A DNA stretch of 64,000 bases from Tetmemena sp. SeJ-2015 (GCA_027382625.1 JAJKFJ010021161.1:29802-93801); one strand, 5' to 3'; counted from the stretch's first letter, positions 10,223-21,717 are shown. The notes: generated from the sequence alone by a model not told the origin. A program made the numbers and translations.

Positions 10223-10455
10223 AAATCTCTATCTACTTTATTTAACCCTATTTGTTAGATTTTGGTTTGATACATCGAAATTTTAGAATATTTAGGTCTG
10301 TAGGTCCTTAACTCCATTCTAAAAGAGAGTTGATTAGTGTTTATTCTCTGAACTTTGAAGCCTTTTTTGCTAAGTGATTGAGATGTCTTAACGATTTGAT
10401 TTCAATAAGGAATGTGCCCTGTGAATAGAGTTCTATACAGGATCTTGGATATCTC

Positions 10456-11834
10456 TCAATGCCTGAGTATTTTAATTAAGAATAAGTTTTATAGAGTCTT
10501 ATGATTAATCCTAAGTTAGGTTTGGACATAAATATAGAAATAAGTAAATTTGAGACAGAGTTGATTCTAATTAAAATTTATTTGATTTTACACTTAACTG
10601 AAAAATGCTTAATCGCGTTTTATGTCTCTCCTGATAATTGGTGATTTTAAGATAGAGATTGAAACCTATCCCCTTTGCTATTTTACAAGAGAAAAAAGGA
10701 AAAATAACTTTACAATGGAGTCCATGCAATTTTTAATCTAGACATTTGGTTCTTCGTTGTCAGAGCAAACATCGTCCATGAGCACTTCAGAGTCAAATAC
10801 CACCATATCAGTTTCTTGCAATCTGCACCCTTTAATGTTCCTCTTTTCCCTTTCTTTAAAGGATAAATTTTTGTCTATCATTAAAGGCTAGACTCTTTTC
10901 AAGAGAACAACAGTATCGCAATTAATTGGTTATTGCTTTGAATCCTTTATGGATTTGTTCTTACTTGCATTTCTAATCTGTTGATGTGAAACTTATATGA
11001 TTCTCTTTAGATTTTCCCTTTTTTAGGTTTATACACCCTCATCCAAGCTTTCATTTAAAGGAGTCTCAGCTGTGCTCTGAAGAGAACTCTTGCTTTCATA
11101 GTTATCTAAAAAGGCTGCGAATTTAGAATCGTTGATGATTGCTTTTGAAACCTCCATCTTTTGCAGATTAATAGTTTACAAATAATCACAAGTAATTAAA
11201 ATAAAAGTGATAGTCTCAGTAGGCCTGAACAAAGTTGGAATCTTTTGTAGAGGCTTAGTAGTGGAAGGTTGCTTGTGCTTTTGAAGTTAGCAAGTTTACA
11301 AAATCGTCGTTGGCTATTGTTAATTTTGGTTTCCTGAGAGGGGCTTCGCAATTTACTAGGAAGTTGGTTTCCTGATTAAACTATTAGAAAAGCTAGAATT
11401 TGTGGATTGATGGGCTCAAGACAGAATCGAACCTGGATGTCCATTACTTATTGTGGAGGCATAGTATCCAGTCTCAATTTTGCAATCTTGGTAAAAAAGA
11501 AATAGAAAATGCTACCATTAAAAATAAATATGGTAGTCTTGAAATTGCTCTTTCTATTATCTACCTTTCTAAGGTCCGGAGGGCCTTACTTTTTCTTTTC
11601 TGGCACCTCCATAAGCTTCATAATAAACTATTTCCTATTGAATTTGAGTTTATTGCAATTCTAATTGTTTAGTGACTTCCGTCCGATACTTCAGCTCTCA
11701 AAAAGAAGGAAAAAATTTAATTCTCGATTGTTTTGATCTTCAAATTAGATTCTGAAGCTTGTTTATTAGAGTGGCGAGATAGTTGGTTAGTCTTTGGGTG
11801 TCTTAGGGAAAGACTAGAATATTTAGGCTAGCAT
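10456..11834 (-). CDS. Uncharacterised hydrophilic protein, fragmented
   Basis: Minus-strand reading from an ATG at 11834 (MLAQIFQSFPKTPKDQP) to TGA at 10458-10456, with several frame changes that must be IESs or introns not all solved here. The best continuous blocks are at 11400-11240 (FNQETNFLVNCEAPLRKPKL then IANDDFVNLLTSKAQATF) and from 11157 down (SKFAAFLDNYESKSSLQSTA, later DMVVFDSEVLMDDVCSDNEE). The 8-bp repeat CAAAAGAT near 11250 and 11160 is a tempting pointer but shifts the frame, so that border is left open. No domain is recognised. An alternative is two short genes with a break just upstream of 11157. Confidence 0.45.
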
Positions 11835-12280
11835 TTTTAGACAATAATACTAATGCAAATTAATCGAAAAGCAAATTAGTTTATATAAATAGAATTAAAA
11901 TTATATCAATTGACCATAATAAAGATATCAAATTCATTTGATATTTAAATAAGTTTAAATAACAATTTTAGCAAGAGTAAGAATTTAAGTTTATAAAATT
12001 ATTTTCAAGCCACATTTATCATTTAATCGATCAGCTAAATAATATAATCTCCTCAATAATTTTAAGCTGCTAATTAAATTTATCTAACTCTTTTTCCAAC
12101 TACTTATAAAACGACACTCTAACTTCTTCTTTACTTAAACATCAGTTGATTTTCATATTTAAATTCACACTTAAAAACACCTCTTTAGATTTATTAGAGA
12201 TTGAGAGGAAGGGGATAATAAATTAATAAAGTTAATAATAAAGTTGTGTGATCTGCTGCCACTACTAAATGTCAGGAGTT
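11835..12280. other. AT-rich spacer between divergent genes
   Basis: No coding frame or RNA gene seen. It should hold the promoters and 5' ends of the minus-strand gene on the left and the MYB gene on the right, and the somatic chromosome ends of both. Confidence 0.5.
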
Positions 12281-15200
12281 ATGATGATGTAAAACGCCAA
12301 TACCTCATTCGCCCCCTCTCAAAACGGCCTTGACCGTTAGGGTTCCAACAAGCGAAACGCCAAGGCAGCCCAAAAAGAGACACTTAAGGATAAGAGAACA
12401 CACAAAAAGCAAATGGACGAGGAAGAGGAAAAACAACAGTTTGAGGAAGAAAAGGAGGAAGAGGAAGACAGTGATGAAGAAGAAGAGATAGAAGAGGAAC
12501 CAGCCGATGAAAATGAAGCAGCCGATCAAGAAGAGTCAGGTAAGAAAACATAGGAGAAAACTTATTTCTGTTATGAATTTTATAGCCTAACCTATTGTTT
12601 TTGCAAGTTCAAAGTCACTTATAACTTTCTATAGAGGAGTTAGATTACGATATTTTTGAGGAGGACGATAAGTAAAACTTGAAGAAGCGAAAAGGCAAAG
12701 CAAGTGCACGCAAGTTATGGACCTCAAGTGTAAGTTACTAACGTGTGAACTGCCTATTTAAATCTTTCTCCTATTCAAAAAATCTATCTTTTAATTGTAC
12801 TTCTTCTTTGCAGTTTATCACTTATTAGAATGGGTGATAAGAAGATTTTTAATTTAAATTTCGCCCCTTTGGATTTGAAGCGATCAATAATTAGTAATTT
12901 CAATTATACTCTATCCCAGAATTTATATCGTAATGAGGAAGATATCTTAACTTTTGCTTAGGAAGATAAAGCCATCGAGAATCTGGTAAATAAGTATGGT
13001 ACCAAAAGATGGACCTTCATAGCTCAGAAACTCAAGGAAGAGTACAAAATTAATGGCAGGACTGGGAAACAGTGCAGAGAGAGATGGATTATACAAAAAA
13101 AATATTTAACTTTACTATGCATATAGATGGCATAACCATTTAGACCCAGATATTAAGAAGGATCCGATCAGTCCCCAGGAAGAGAAGTAAATTTTTGAGG
13201 CTCATAAGAAACATGGAAACAAGTGGGCTGAGATAGCTAAACTACTCCCAGGAAGGTAAATCTAGATTTAGAGTAGTTTACAAATACGCGTTTAGGTCTG
13301 ACAATTGCATCAAGAACTATTACTACTCTACTTTGAGAAAGCACTTAAGAAGAATCAATAAGGGGCTTAAATAGTGTCAAGTTATTTATTCGCGGTTTAA
13401 TTTTAAGTTAGCAAGAAGTTGGGAATCAAGATCAAGGCACTCACAGCAGACTATTTGTTCACACTGATAGAAATTTGGCTTTTATTTTTCATTTGATAAA
13501 AGAGAAGAAGGTGACCTACGACCAACTCAGAGAAATCGATCCAAAGAGATTCCAAGATCTTGAGTACACAATGAAGCTTATCTTCAATCACGAGGAGGAT
13601 TAAGTTCTTAACTCCCTCACACTGGGTCTTTAGTACAGTTAAAGAAATTTGGATTTTATTTTTCTTATCTGCAGTGTTTCCAAGCTGGATGATCAGTAAA
13701 AGAAGCAACTGGAGTAACAGTAATAGTAAATAGCATACTAGCAGCTTGTTGAATAATCGAAGCGTCGATCCCCCAGACTAAGTGGGAAGAAAAGGCTAAA
13801 CTACGCTGATGAGCTTTAGAAGCATGACTAACTCCAAATGCTAATTCAATATGTAAAGTAGTAACAGCAAAGCAAACAAAGTGGAGTACTTAAGAAAAGG
13901 AAAAGAACCAACTAAGGGGAGGATAGTGCACTAGAGGATAATGAGGAAAGTGCTGAAAGATCCCTTTATTTATTAAGTATATTTAGACCACCCAAAATTG
14001 AGCATAGAGGCGATGGCAAGAGGCCAATCAAGAGAACTGCAAAGATGGAAAGTTATGCTATGTCAGAGATTAAAAAAGACACGAACTCCAAAAAGCATCT
14101 CAAGAAGAAAGTTCTTGTTCACGATAACAAGATACACGATCTCCAACTTATTGAATTCATTAAGTGTATTATACTAATTCAGAATATTGAAAGGCAATAC
14201 TCAGATAGCATGAAATAGCAAGAGGCTTAGAAAAATTAAGAGGATGGTCAAACCTCTCATTTCATCATGCAATTTGTCAAGTAACAACAAATCCGAAACC
14301 AAGATTTATTTAATATAAAAAGCTTTGCAACAAGAAAAGCTGAAGCAAACTGGGCGTCTATCAAGTACTACTCTAGGATCTCAAATGACTTAGCAACTCT
14401 AAATCTAAAAGTAGACATCAAGTGTGACTTTTAATCACTAAAACTAAGATTTAGAAATTCAATCGAAATAGTAATCCTTGTTCTTTAAGCATGAAGGGCT
14501 TAACAATCAATTTTCGATCAATAATCTGACAATTAACGAAAAGCAAAGTTCAGGAGGTCAACAGCCTTTGAAGTAGTAAATGCAGCACTCTCACTCCTCC
14601 ATAAATCACTTAGGGAATCAAGAAGATTTGATCTTTGGGGGAAGCGGAGTGAATCCCTTGCCTCACAATTTAGGCTTTGGTAGCTTTTACCCTATGCAGT
14701 AAAATCCCCTGCAAGCAATTGGCTTGAACGCCGCTCATCATCCCCATAAATAGGTATCGGATCTAAATTTAGACTTCTAGAACTCTATCAATCTCTAGCA
14801 ATCTTCACAATAGAATAGCCATCTTAAGCCTCACCCATAGTTTTCAATTTCAGATCGTTTAATTACGCCCTCAAACAACATAAACATTAACATCGACTCT
14901 TCTTGCCCTTAGCAAATAATCCTATAGTTCCCAAACGGATCTGCACCAATGTAATCCCCATACTACCTGAATCCGTTTTAATAAAAGAGCTTCATTTACA
15001 GAGAGTCCCCTAATTTCTAATTAAACTTCAATAACTCTGGCAGCATGAGCACTCATATTTTTGGGGGAATTGGAGGCCTTAAAAATCAAGTAGATTAGCA
15101 ACTCTGCGGCCTTCAACCTCATATCTAAAGCTCAGTTACGGGCTAACCTCGCCATGGGGCTGGGTTGGGGTAAAACTTTAACAATCAATAAGAGAAAGAG

Positions 15201-16326
15201 GAATGAGAACGATTCCATCAAAATCTTCAGAGTAAATTTAAGATCGATACCTAAAAATCCTCCTCTTCGTTCAACCCTTATCCCAGGCCGTAGCTAAGTA
15301 CAATAAATCAGCATAGCAGTGCTCATTCTATATCTCTAGCTTCTTAATCCTAATAACTTTTCGATCCCAGTCCTGACAAAGATTAGTCAAATTAACTTGG
15401 ATAAGCTCCCATATTGGGACCCTTAGCACCAGTTTTTAGTGATATCAATAAGGAATTGTCCATGTCTTAAAATATCAGCACTTTCACGAAGAAATCAACA
15501 AAGTCATTCATGGATACGGTGAGAAATAAGCTTCCTGCAAAGGATATGAAAATTGAAACGCTTGAGCACGATCCCGCAAATGCACTCTCGCTCTCACCTA
15601 AGTCATCTTATGGCTCAAGTATCACTCCATCTTAATTAGTAAACTTAGTCTAAGGGATCCCCATCACATCCACATCTAACCTAATGTAAACTCCAATCAG
15701 ACTAGGCATGAACTAGCAGGGCTATATTCAGGCGGGCAATGGCTTGATAGTGAGAGATCTTAAATTGAGGAAGAATATGATAAGCCCAATGAATCAGTCT
15801 GTTTCGGTCTAATAGCAATAGATGAGACTAAACAATCTCATTTATTTTATCCAAACTTAGTGAGTCCAAGACCTATTGTAAAAGCACCCACTGATATATC
15901 GAATTCTCAATTTACAGTAGGGACAACTTAAATCAAGCCAAGTCCTCGATCTGGCTTCAACACTTACCAAAAGCCTGAAGTTTCTCTTTAGCAATAGCAA
16001 AGATTGAATACTCCTATGGGCGCAGCATCGAATAAGCAATTTCATCTAGTTTTTTCTTTCTTCATTTACTATAAATAAATAATCTACCCTAAGGAAATGG
16101 CAATCAAATTTTGACCCCAAGGTAAATGATGCCTCCCAAGTTAATGACTCCAAGATAGTAGCAGTTTAGCTAATTGTAACAACTTGAGGGCACTTAAAAC
16201 CAATAACAGCAGCAACAGTAGCATGTGAATTAGTAATAAAGCTCTTAACTGAGTTAAAAGGAAGAAGTTCAAAGAGATAGAATAGAAGGAAGCATTTTGA
16301 ATGCTGAGGAAAGCAGCAGCAAATGA
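12281..16326 (+). CDS. Large Q-rich R2R3-MYB DNA-binding protein
   Basis: The start is the first of three ATGs at 12281 (MMMQNANTSFAPSQ), followed by a Glu-rich acidic region. Two MYB repeats follow: KLWTSS-EDKAIENLVNKYG, RWTFIAQKL, RTGKQCRERW (repeat 2-like), then HNHLDPDIKKDPISPQEE, NKWAEIAKLLPGRSDN and IKNYYYSTLRKHL (repeat 3-like). The helix spacing and the tryptophans are as expected for DNA binding. The rest, about 800 residues, is rich in Q, S, N and P, typical of a transcriptional regulator, and ends KLMTPRQQQF, a poly-Q tract and a TGA at 16324-16326. Several IESs and introns interrupt it. There are two oddities: a TGA in frame at 15204-15206, with good coding on both sides, and a one-base frame break at the A5 run 14317-14321. 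Likely a nuclear transcription factor. Confidence 0.85.
13082..13124. other. IES in the MYB gene, pointer AGATGG
   Basis: AGATGG lies at 13082-13087 and 13125-13130. Removing 43 bp joins QCRERW to HNHLDPDIKK, exactly between the two MYB repeats. Confidence 0.92.
13379..13404. other. IES in the MYB gene, pointer AAGTTA
   Basis: AAGTTA lies at 13379-13384 and 13405-13410. Removing 26 bp joins KQCQV to SKKLGIKIKAL in frame. Confidence 0.9.
13465..13493. other. IES in the MYB gene, pointer TGATA
   Basis: TGATA lies at 13465-13469 and 13494-13498. Removing 29 bp joins DYLFTLI to KEKKVTYDQL. Its body is nearly identical to that of the IES at 13636. Confidence 0.9.
13636..13671. other. IES in the MYB gene, pointer CAGT
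   Basis: CAGT lies at 13636-13639 and 13672-13675. Removing 36 bp joins GLQYS to VSKLDDQQKKQ; the frame is open either way. It shares a 22-base core, with one mismatch, with the IES at 13465. Confidence 0.8.
15830..15852. other. IES in the MYB gene, pointer AAAC
   Basis: AAAC lies at 15830-15833 and 15853-15856. Removing 23 bp joins QMRLN to LVSPRPIVKAP and avoids a TGA. Confidence 0.85.
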
Positions 16327-16459
16327 AGAGGTCATTATAACTCCTTAATGCAACTTTATTATCAACTTTAGCTTAATAAATGGTTTATGATCATAGATCT
16401 CTATAATCCTAAATTTAAATGCAGCGTAGCAATTATAATATTTAATATTCGTAGAAGAA

Positions 16460-17615
16460 ATGAGCATTTTCGTGGGAAACGTCTCGAAGAACGTCAGAAA
16501 GAGCGACCTTGTCGACGAGTTTGAAAAGTTTGGAAAATGTGAGCTCAATCAAAAGGTACTTTGAAAACTCAGCACCTCCTCCTCTCCCTAATATAAATGA
16601 AATTGCGCCTCCTTAACTTGAACAGGAAATCCGAAACTGCAAGTCAGAGCTAGACTCTGAAAGTGGTGAAGGATACTCTATGCGCCTATATAATGAGAGA
16701 GAGACTTCAATCGACTTCTCCTTTTTAATGCTTACGTGGCACCTTGCTTCCGCAACGCCCAGCTTTAACTACTCTATACTCCTCCTCCCACCTCCATTTC
16801 TACTTGTTGTTGATCCTTGCTTACACCAGCTATTTCTTCTAGGGCGCATATTGCTTCATTGAGTTCGAAAGTGAGAGAGATGCTGAGGAGGCAATGGCAG
16901 AGCTTCAAGGCAAAGATATGGGAGGACTCAGAATCAAGATTGGTACTTATCTTTGCTTTTTCTAATTAGGCTTTTCTTAGAGTGGAGCAAGAAGTCTGGA
17001 AGATTTAACCCTAAGGACAGTTCAAGACCTCAAAGAACAGAGTAAGTTTTAAAATTTAAGCTTAAATCACTATTAGGAGAAACAGAGACGATCTAAAGTG
17101 CTTCAATTGCCAAAAGACTGGGCATTTCGCCAGAGACTGCAAGTCAAGGTACCACTAGCCCATTTGTTCTAAGTTTTATTAGTAGGAGATCGAGATCTCG
17201 CTCCAACGGTGACCGAAGAAGAGGCGGCCGTGATGATAGAAGAGAGAGAAGAAGATCTTCATCCTCCAGAAGAGACAGATACCACAATGGCTCTTCCAGA
17301 AGAGATAGAAGTAGAGATAGAGGAGGCAGAGACGATAGAAGGGACAGAGATAGAGATGAGAGAAGAGGGGGCGACAGATATGGAAGAAGAAGAGATTCTC
17401 GCTCAAATGAATCTAACAGACGAGGAAGATCTGCCAGCAGCAATAAAAGCGACAGAAAGAGAAACAGAAACGGTAGCACTCCCAGAAGAGAGAGAAATGA
17501 CAGCCCAAAGATCTCACCCAAGTATTCTCCATAGAGAGCAAGCTTTAAAGACATTGAGGATTTTTATTAAAGCGTTGATAGAGAAAATGGAGAAACCAAT
17601 CATCAAACTGAGTGA
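16460..17615 (+). CDS. SR-type splicing factor (RRM, CCHC knuckle, RS domain)
   Basis: From ATG 16460 the protein starts MSIFVGNVSKNVRKSDLVD, the RNP2 part of an RRM, and continues after a long interruption with AYCFIEFESERDAEEAMAEL (RNP1 region) and GGLRIKIEWSKK. A zinc knuckle follows, CFNCQKTGHFARDC (CX2CX4HX4C), then a long Arg/Ser/Asp/Gly-rich tail with many RD, RS and SR pairs. The order RRM-knuckle-RS is that of SRSF7/9G8-like and plant RSZ splicing factors. Four GT-AG introns are visible; the first, about 280 bases ending ttcttctag before 16837, is unusually long here and partly open in frame. The stop is TGA 17613-17615. The tail also leaves long open frames on other frames and the opposite strand, which I treat as shadows. 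Confidence 0.88.
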
Positions 17616-17886
17616 AAACAGATCTACCGAAAAGTCAAAAAGTAATTTTCAAAAATAACCAAAACACATTAATTTTAAGTTAAAGAATAGGCATACACAA
17701 AATATTGAAGCATATTCAAGTTTAACATTAAGTAATCAGAAAGAGTAGGCATAAAATTTAGGGAAATTTGAACAAATTCTCCGAGAATTAATATTCTAGG
17801 AGGGATATACTTCTGTTATATCTTACATTTACACACATAAGTTTATACTATAAAGGCGAAAGACTTTACTTTACTCTGATGCCTCC

Positions 17887-19140
17887 TCAATATTGAATAG
17901 GCAGCTTGCTCTTATCAAGAGAGTCAAAGTAAGGATGAAGCAAAGCCATCCTTGCAGAAATTCTCTTGTTCGGGTCTAGAGCAGTCATGCCTATCAAAAG
18001 ATCTAAAGCAACTTCATCCATGTACTGAGTGTGCTCATGCATCGGTATGCCTTTCCATTTAGGAAAAGTTGGCTTGAAGTCAGGAAGCTTGAGCGCATCT
18101 GGCCAGTTGTTATCATTGGGTGTTCCTAGTACCTTGAATATCTTGAATATCTAATCGATCTCGCTATCTCCCATGAAGAGTGGTCTTTTCTGCGCCATTT
18201 CTGCGAAAATGCATCCAGTCGACCATAGATCAACTCCGAGTGAGTACTGCTTCTAGCCAAGGAGGATTTCGGGGCATCTGTACCAAAGAGTGACGACTTC
18301 GTGAGTGTAAGTTTTGATAGGGAGTCCGAAAGCTCTAGCTAAGCCAAAATCTGCTAGCTTGATGATGGTTCCAGTGGAGTCGATGAGTAAGTTTTAGGGC
18401 TTCAAGTCTCTGTGAAAAATTCTATGCGAATGCAAATACACCAAGGCTTGCAAAATCTGATAGAGAAGACTTTAGCATTGCTGAGTGGGCAAGTGAGTTC
18501 CCTTCGCTTTCAAGAACTTTTTCAGATCGAATTCAAGGTATTCAAACACCAAATACAGAGACTTTTCAGAGTTTTAAGTTAGATAAATATATCAAATCTA
18601 AAATTATAAAATATAACAACACTTAAAAGTTAAAAAAAAAATTAGAGTTCAAATTTTCCCTATATTATTACAAAAATCATTGCTTAAATAATTTATAGCA
18701 AACTGTGAGTAATTATTGATTAAATTTAAGAGTATAAAACTTCCTTGAGCCTATAAAAAGAAGATTTTTAAGAATTTTGATGGCCTTTGAGATTTTAGCT
18801 TACTCAACTATGTTTGGGTGTTTGATGCTTTTGAGGAGGGAGATTTCTCTAATAGCGGTACTTGGCACACCGTCATCCTCCTTCTCGAGTCTTATTTTCT
18901 TGAGAGCGACTGTCTCTCCAGTGACTTTGTCAATTGCCTTGTAGACCACACCATAAGTTCCCTCTCCAAGCTTTTCAAGTTTCTTATACTTATCAATCTG
19001 GGAAGCTGGCTTAGTGAAAGACTTATTCCCTCCCATGCCGGGGCCTACCATTAATTAAGTTTAAATATTATACCTGATGCACCTGGCATGCTGTTTGCTC
19101 CAGCTTGTCCTTGGAAACCAGTTCCTGCAGTTGCGTTCAT
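17887..19140 (-). CDS. Cyclin-dependent kinase with PSTAIRE helix (CDK1/2-like)
   Basis: Starts at ATG 19140 with a short Gly/Ala/Gln-rich N-terminus ([14 protein letters not shown]), then [38 protein letters not shown] (a perfect PSTAIRE), [50 protein letters not shown] and [12 protein letters not shown], ending [16 protein letters not shown] and TGA at 17889-17887. The Thr-Tyr pair in GEGTYG and the T-loop threonine in TYTHEVVT are present. Two GT-AG introns (19045-19073 and 18751-18803) and one 161-bp IES interrupt it. Expected role: cyclin-bound control of the cell cycle. The extended N-terminus and single-gene context do not tell CDK1 from CDK2 types. Confidence 0.95.
18573..18733. other. 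161-bp IES in the CDK gene, pointer ACTCT
   Basis: On the minus strand ACTCT occurs on both sides (plus-strand AGAGT at 18568-18572 and 18729-18733). Removing 161 AT-rich bases joins LKEVLYS to [11 protein letters not shown] in frame. Confidence 0.9.
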
Positions 19141-20465
19141 GTAGTTTTGTTGTTAATAGGGGTTTGGGTCGAGATATCAATATAATTTACAATTAATTTC
19201 ATGTAAATAAAGAAAAAGTATTTTATTAATTTCGATGCATTTCAAAATACTTTAATTTTAAATTTAAGTTAAAACAAGAATAATATTATATACCACATAT
19301 TTATTAAGTTGGGAATTAGCAAATTATAATTGCATTAAATTATAATGTTAATAAATAAATACCATTTATTTTATTATCTAATTTAAAACAATTATAGAGT
19401 ATAAAGCAAAAATATAACTTAGATTTTCCATTGTTCAATTGCTGTAAAGAATTCAAAGCAGAATTGGAGTGCAAAATTTGTGATGCTAAGTAATGGAGGT
19501 CGCTGATGATAATTAAATTTGAATTTAAATTATAATTAGACTCATTATTTAGTAAAAATTGTAAGAATTTGGGAGATTAAATATTTTTAATATAAACTGA
19601 AATGATTTCTTGATCTGATGAATGAATAAATTAAATAATTACATTAAATTTTTTCTCAAGCAAGTTATTTCTATGACTAGCAATTTAGCGCCCTGTCTCC
19701 TTTAAGGTAAGATAATATATTTTATGAATTCTATGTTTATCAATTATTTCTCAAGCAATAGACTTCTAACTCAAAAATATATCGTGTAATAATTTTCTAA
19801 TTAACAGTATAAAACTTAAATGTAATATATTTTCATAATGTTTTTATCATTTATATGTGGTCACTTAGTTTAGTATACAATGAAAAAGAGCATAATTATT
19901 TATTTATTAATTTATGTTTTTTGAAATATAAAACATTCTATTCCTAAGTTTTATAGATTCATAAATATAAAAATCGCATTCCGCATATGCGGAATCCGCA
20001 CTTTTTTTTAATAAGAAATATAGTTATTCTCATTTCATAGTATTATAGAACTAGAAAAAGTTTTAAATTGTTGCATTCCGCATATGCGGAATCAGCACTT
20101 TTTATATAAATCAAAATTTCCGCATATGCGGAATAATATTTAAATGTAGCAAATAAATCAGGATTAAAATCTTTTTTCATTCTTATAATACTATCTACTT
20201 ATAAAAAGTAAAGTTTATTTAAAATATATATTTTTAAACAAAGAAATTAATTCCTAGTTAAGACTTTAAAGTCCTCCTTAAATTTTTGATTTAAATTTAC
20301 CTTACTTTAATCAAACAAATATATTTTTAAGCTAGCGATAAAAGAATAGTCTAGTTCATTATTAATTTTTTCTTTAAACATATAGAAATAATTAAAGCTA
20401 AGCTATTAAGGAAAATATTTGACTGAGTCTTTATAAAGCTTAGCTTCCATTAAAGTAAAAATAAT
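19141..20465. other. AT-rich intergenic region with a palindrome cluster
   Basis: About 1.3 kb with no convincing coding frame. It contains the CDK 5' flank, then very AT-rich sequence, and the three palindromes listed next. The left end of the transposon whose transposase starts near 20466 should lie in here, but I see no clear terminal inverted repeat. Confidence 0.5.
19978..20133. repeat. Three near-identical palindromes TTCCGCATATGCGGAA
   Basis: The perfect 16-bp palindrome TTCCGCATATGCGGAA occurs three times: within 19978-19995, 20075-20092 and 20118-20133. The first two are extended to 18 bp by ATT...AAT and are followed by a matching cC/aGCACTTTTT tail. They are GC-rich islands in an AT desert and look like protein-binding sites or an element end rather than chance. 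Confidence 0.8.
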
Positions 20466-21710
20466 TTGTCTAAAATATATCAGTGGAAATTTTTAATAAG
20501 AGTTTTAGATATCAATTATCTTCCTTTAGATAAACAAGCTTACTCTTTTAAAATTTATAATTATATTCTTCTTAATCTACAAGAAATGCACAATCGAAAC
20601 CGCAGTTATAACTTATCTTTTTTGTTCTGCCTTATCATAGACCTAGTAAAGATCAAAGATGCCAAGTCCTCAGTTTCTCTTTTTTCTGATATTAAAACTG
20701 CAAACGAGATGATCCTAATGCTAAGATATAAAACTTTGACTCCTTAAAAAGAGAGTTATTAATTTCTTAGCTACAGCTTGATAGGCAAGCTAACTGGAAT
20801 TAACCCCTAAATTGTGAGAAGAAAATGTCTTGAAGCAATATAAAACTATCGTTCAATAAATTAAATGGCTCTTGATAATTCAGTAAGGAATAAAATTAAA
20901 GACGAGCACAAGGAGTATCTAATTTCTCAAGAAACCCTTGAATAGCAATGTGGAATGAGTATAGCTGAGAGATGTGTGATGTTCCACAGAAAATTTCCTA
21001 ATCTTTTCATCTCACCTTCATGCCTTAGATAAATTTATCAACGTAATAATATCAAGAGAAAATCAATTGTCACTCTAAAGTATTCAACTCCTACTCAACA
21101 AGAAAAGATTAAGTTCCTTGAACAAGAAATGCTTTAGAAAATACAGAGTGCTATTGACAATAAATGAGAACTCCTGTATGTTGATGAAGTGATGTTCACA
21201 ATAGCAACAAGACTAAGACTAGATTATAGCAACAGAAATACTAATATAAAAATTAAAGATAAGCTCTAGTCTTAGTAAAGCTTAGCAGTAGTTTGTGGAA
21301 TCTCGGCATCTAAAGGAGTTGAAATGTTTTACATTCATGACAGATCCATTGACACTGAGAAATTTTACGACTTCATCCTTGGGGTGCAAGAGATCTTCAA
21401 AGATAGAAAATTAACTATCATGCTTGACAACCTAAGAGTCCATCACAGTAAGCGAATTAAAGAACTCTGCAGTGATTTCTCAATCGAACTTATATTTACG
21501 CCGCCCTACTCTCCTCAGTATAATCCAATTGAGAATTTCTTCTCTCTGTTGAAGAATTAATACAAAAGGATTAAGTTAAAGACATGTCTCAAGAATGAGA
21601 AGATAAATGCAAGGAAGCTCGTACAACAGTCATTCACTTCGATAGATGAAAGAGTTGTTCGATAGTTATGTGTGAATAAGTTAATTAAGTTAGGAATAAC
21701 TCTTAAGTGA
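20466..21710 (+). mobile_element. Tc1/mariner (IS630)-type DDE transposase gene
   Basis: An open frame of about 410 codons, broken by one TGA at about 21163. It includes a helix-turn-helix region (IAERCVMFHRKFPNLFISP, then QIYQRNNIK) and a catalytic domain: YVDEVMF (first Asp), MLDNLRVHHSKRIKELC (second Asp) and TPPYSPQYNPIENFFSLLK (Glu). All three catalytic residues are intact. No ATG lies at the 5' end: the frame runs open from about 20420 and begins with TTG at 20466, so the start may be lost or in an unseen piece. The in-frame TGA (IDNK-stop-ELLYVDE) suggests a decayed or edited copy. It ends at TGA 21708-21710, only seven bases from the stop of the convergent gene at 21718, and the same pairing occurs at 54-55.4 kb. 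Confidence 0.85.
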
Positions 21711-21717
21711 AATTAAT

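Noticed and set aside
11160..11250. An IES with the 8-bp pointer CAAAAGAT in the minus-strand gene
   Set aside because: Excision at it puts the downstream block out of frame, so the repeat is either chance or combined with another unseen change.
11400..11480. A GGTTCGATTC motif on the minus strand resembling a tRNA T-loop
   Set aside because: The flanking bases do not form a T-stem, and no D-arm, anticodon arm or acceptor stem can be drawn; it falls in coding-like sequence.
17144..17554. Long open frames on the minus strand and in an extra plus frame opposite the RS domain
   Set aside because: They are Leu/Ser-rich or Glu-rich mirror images of the repetitive Arg-Ser codons; the RS frame continues a real RRM-knuckle protein.
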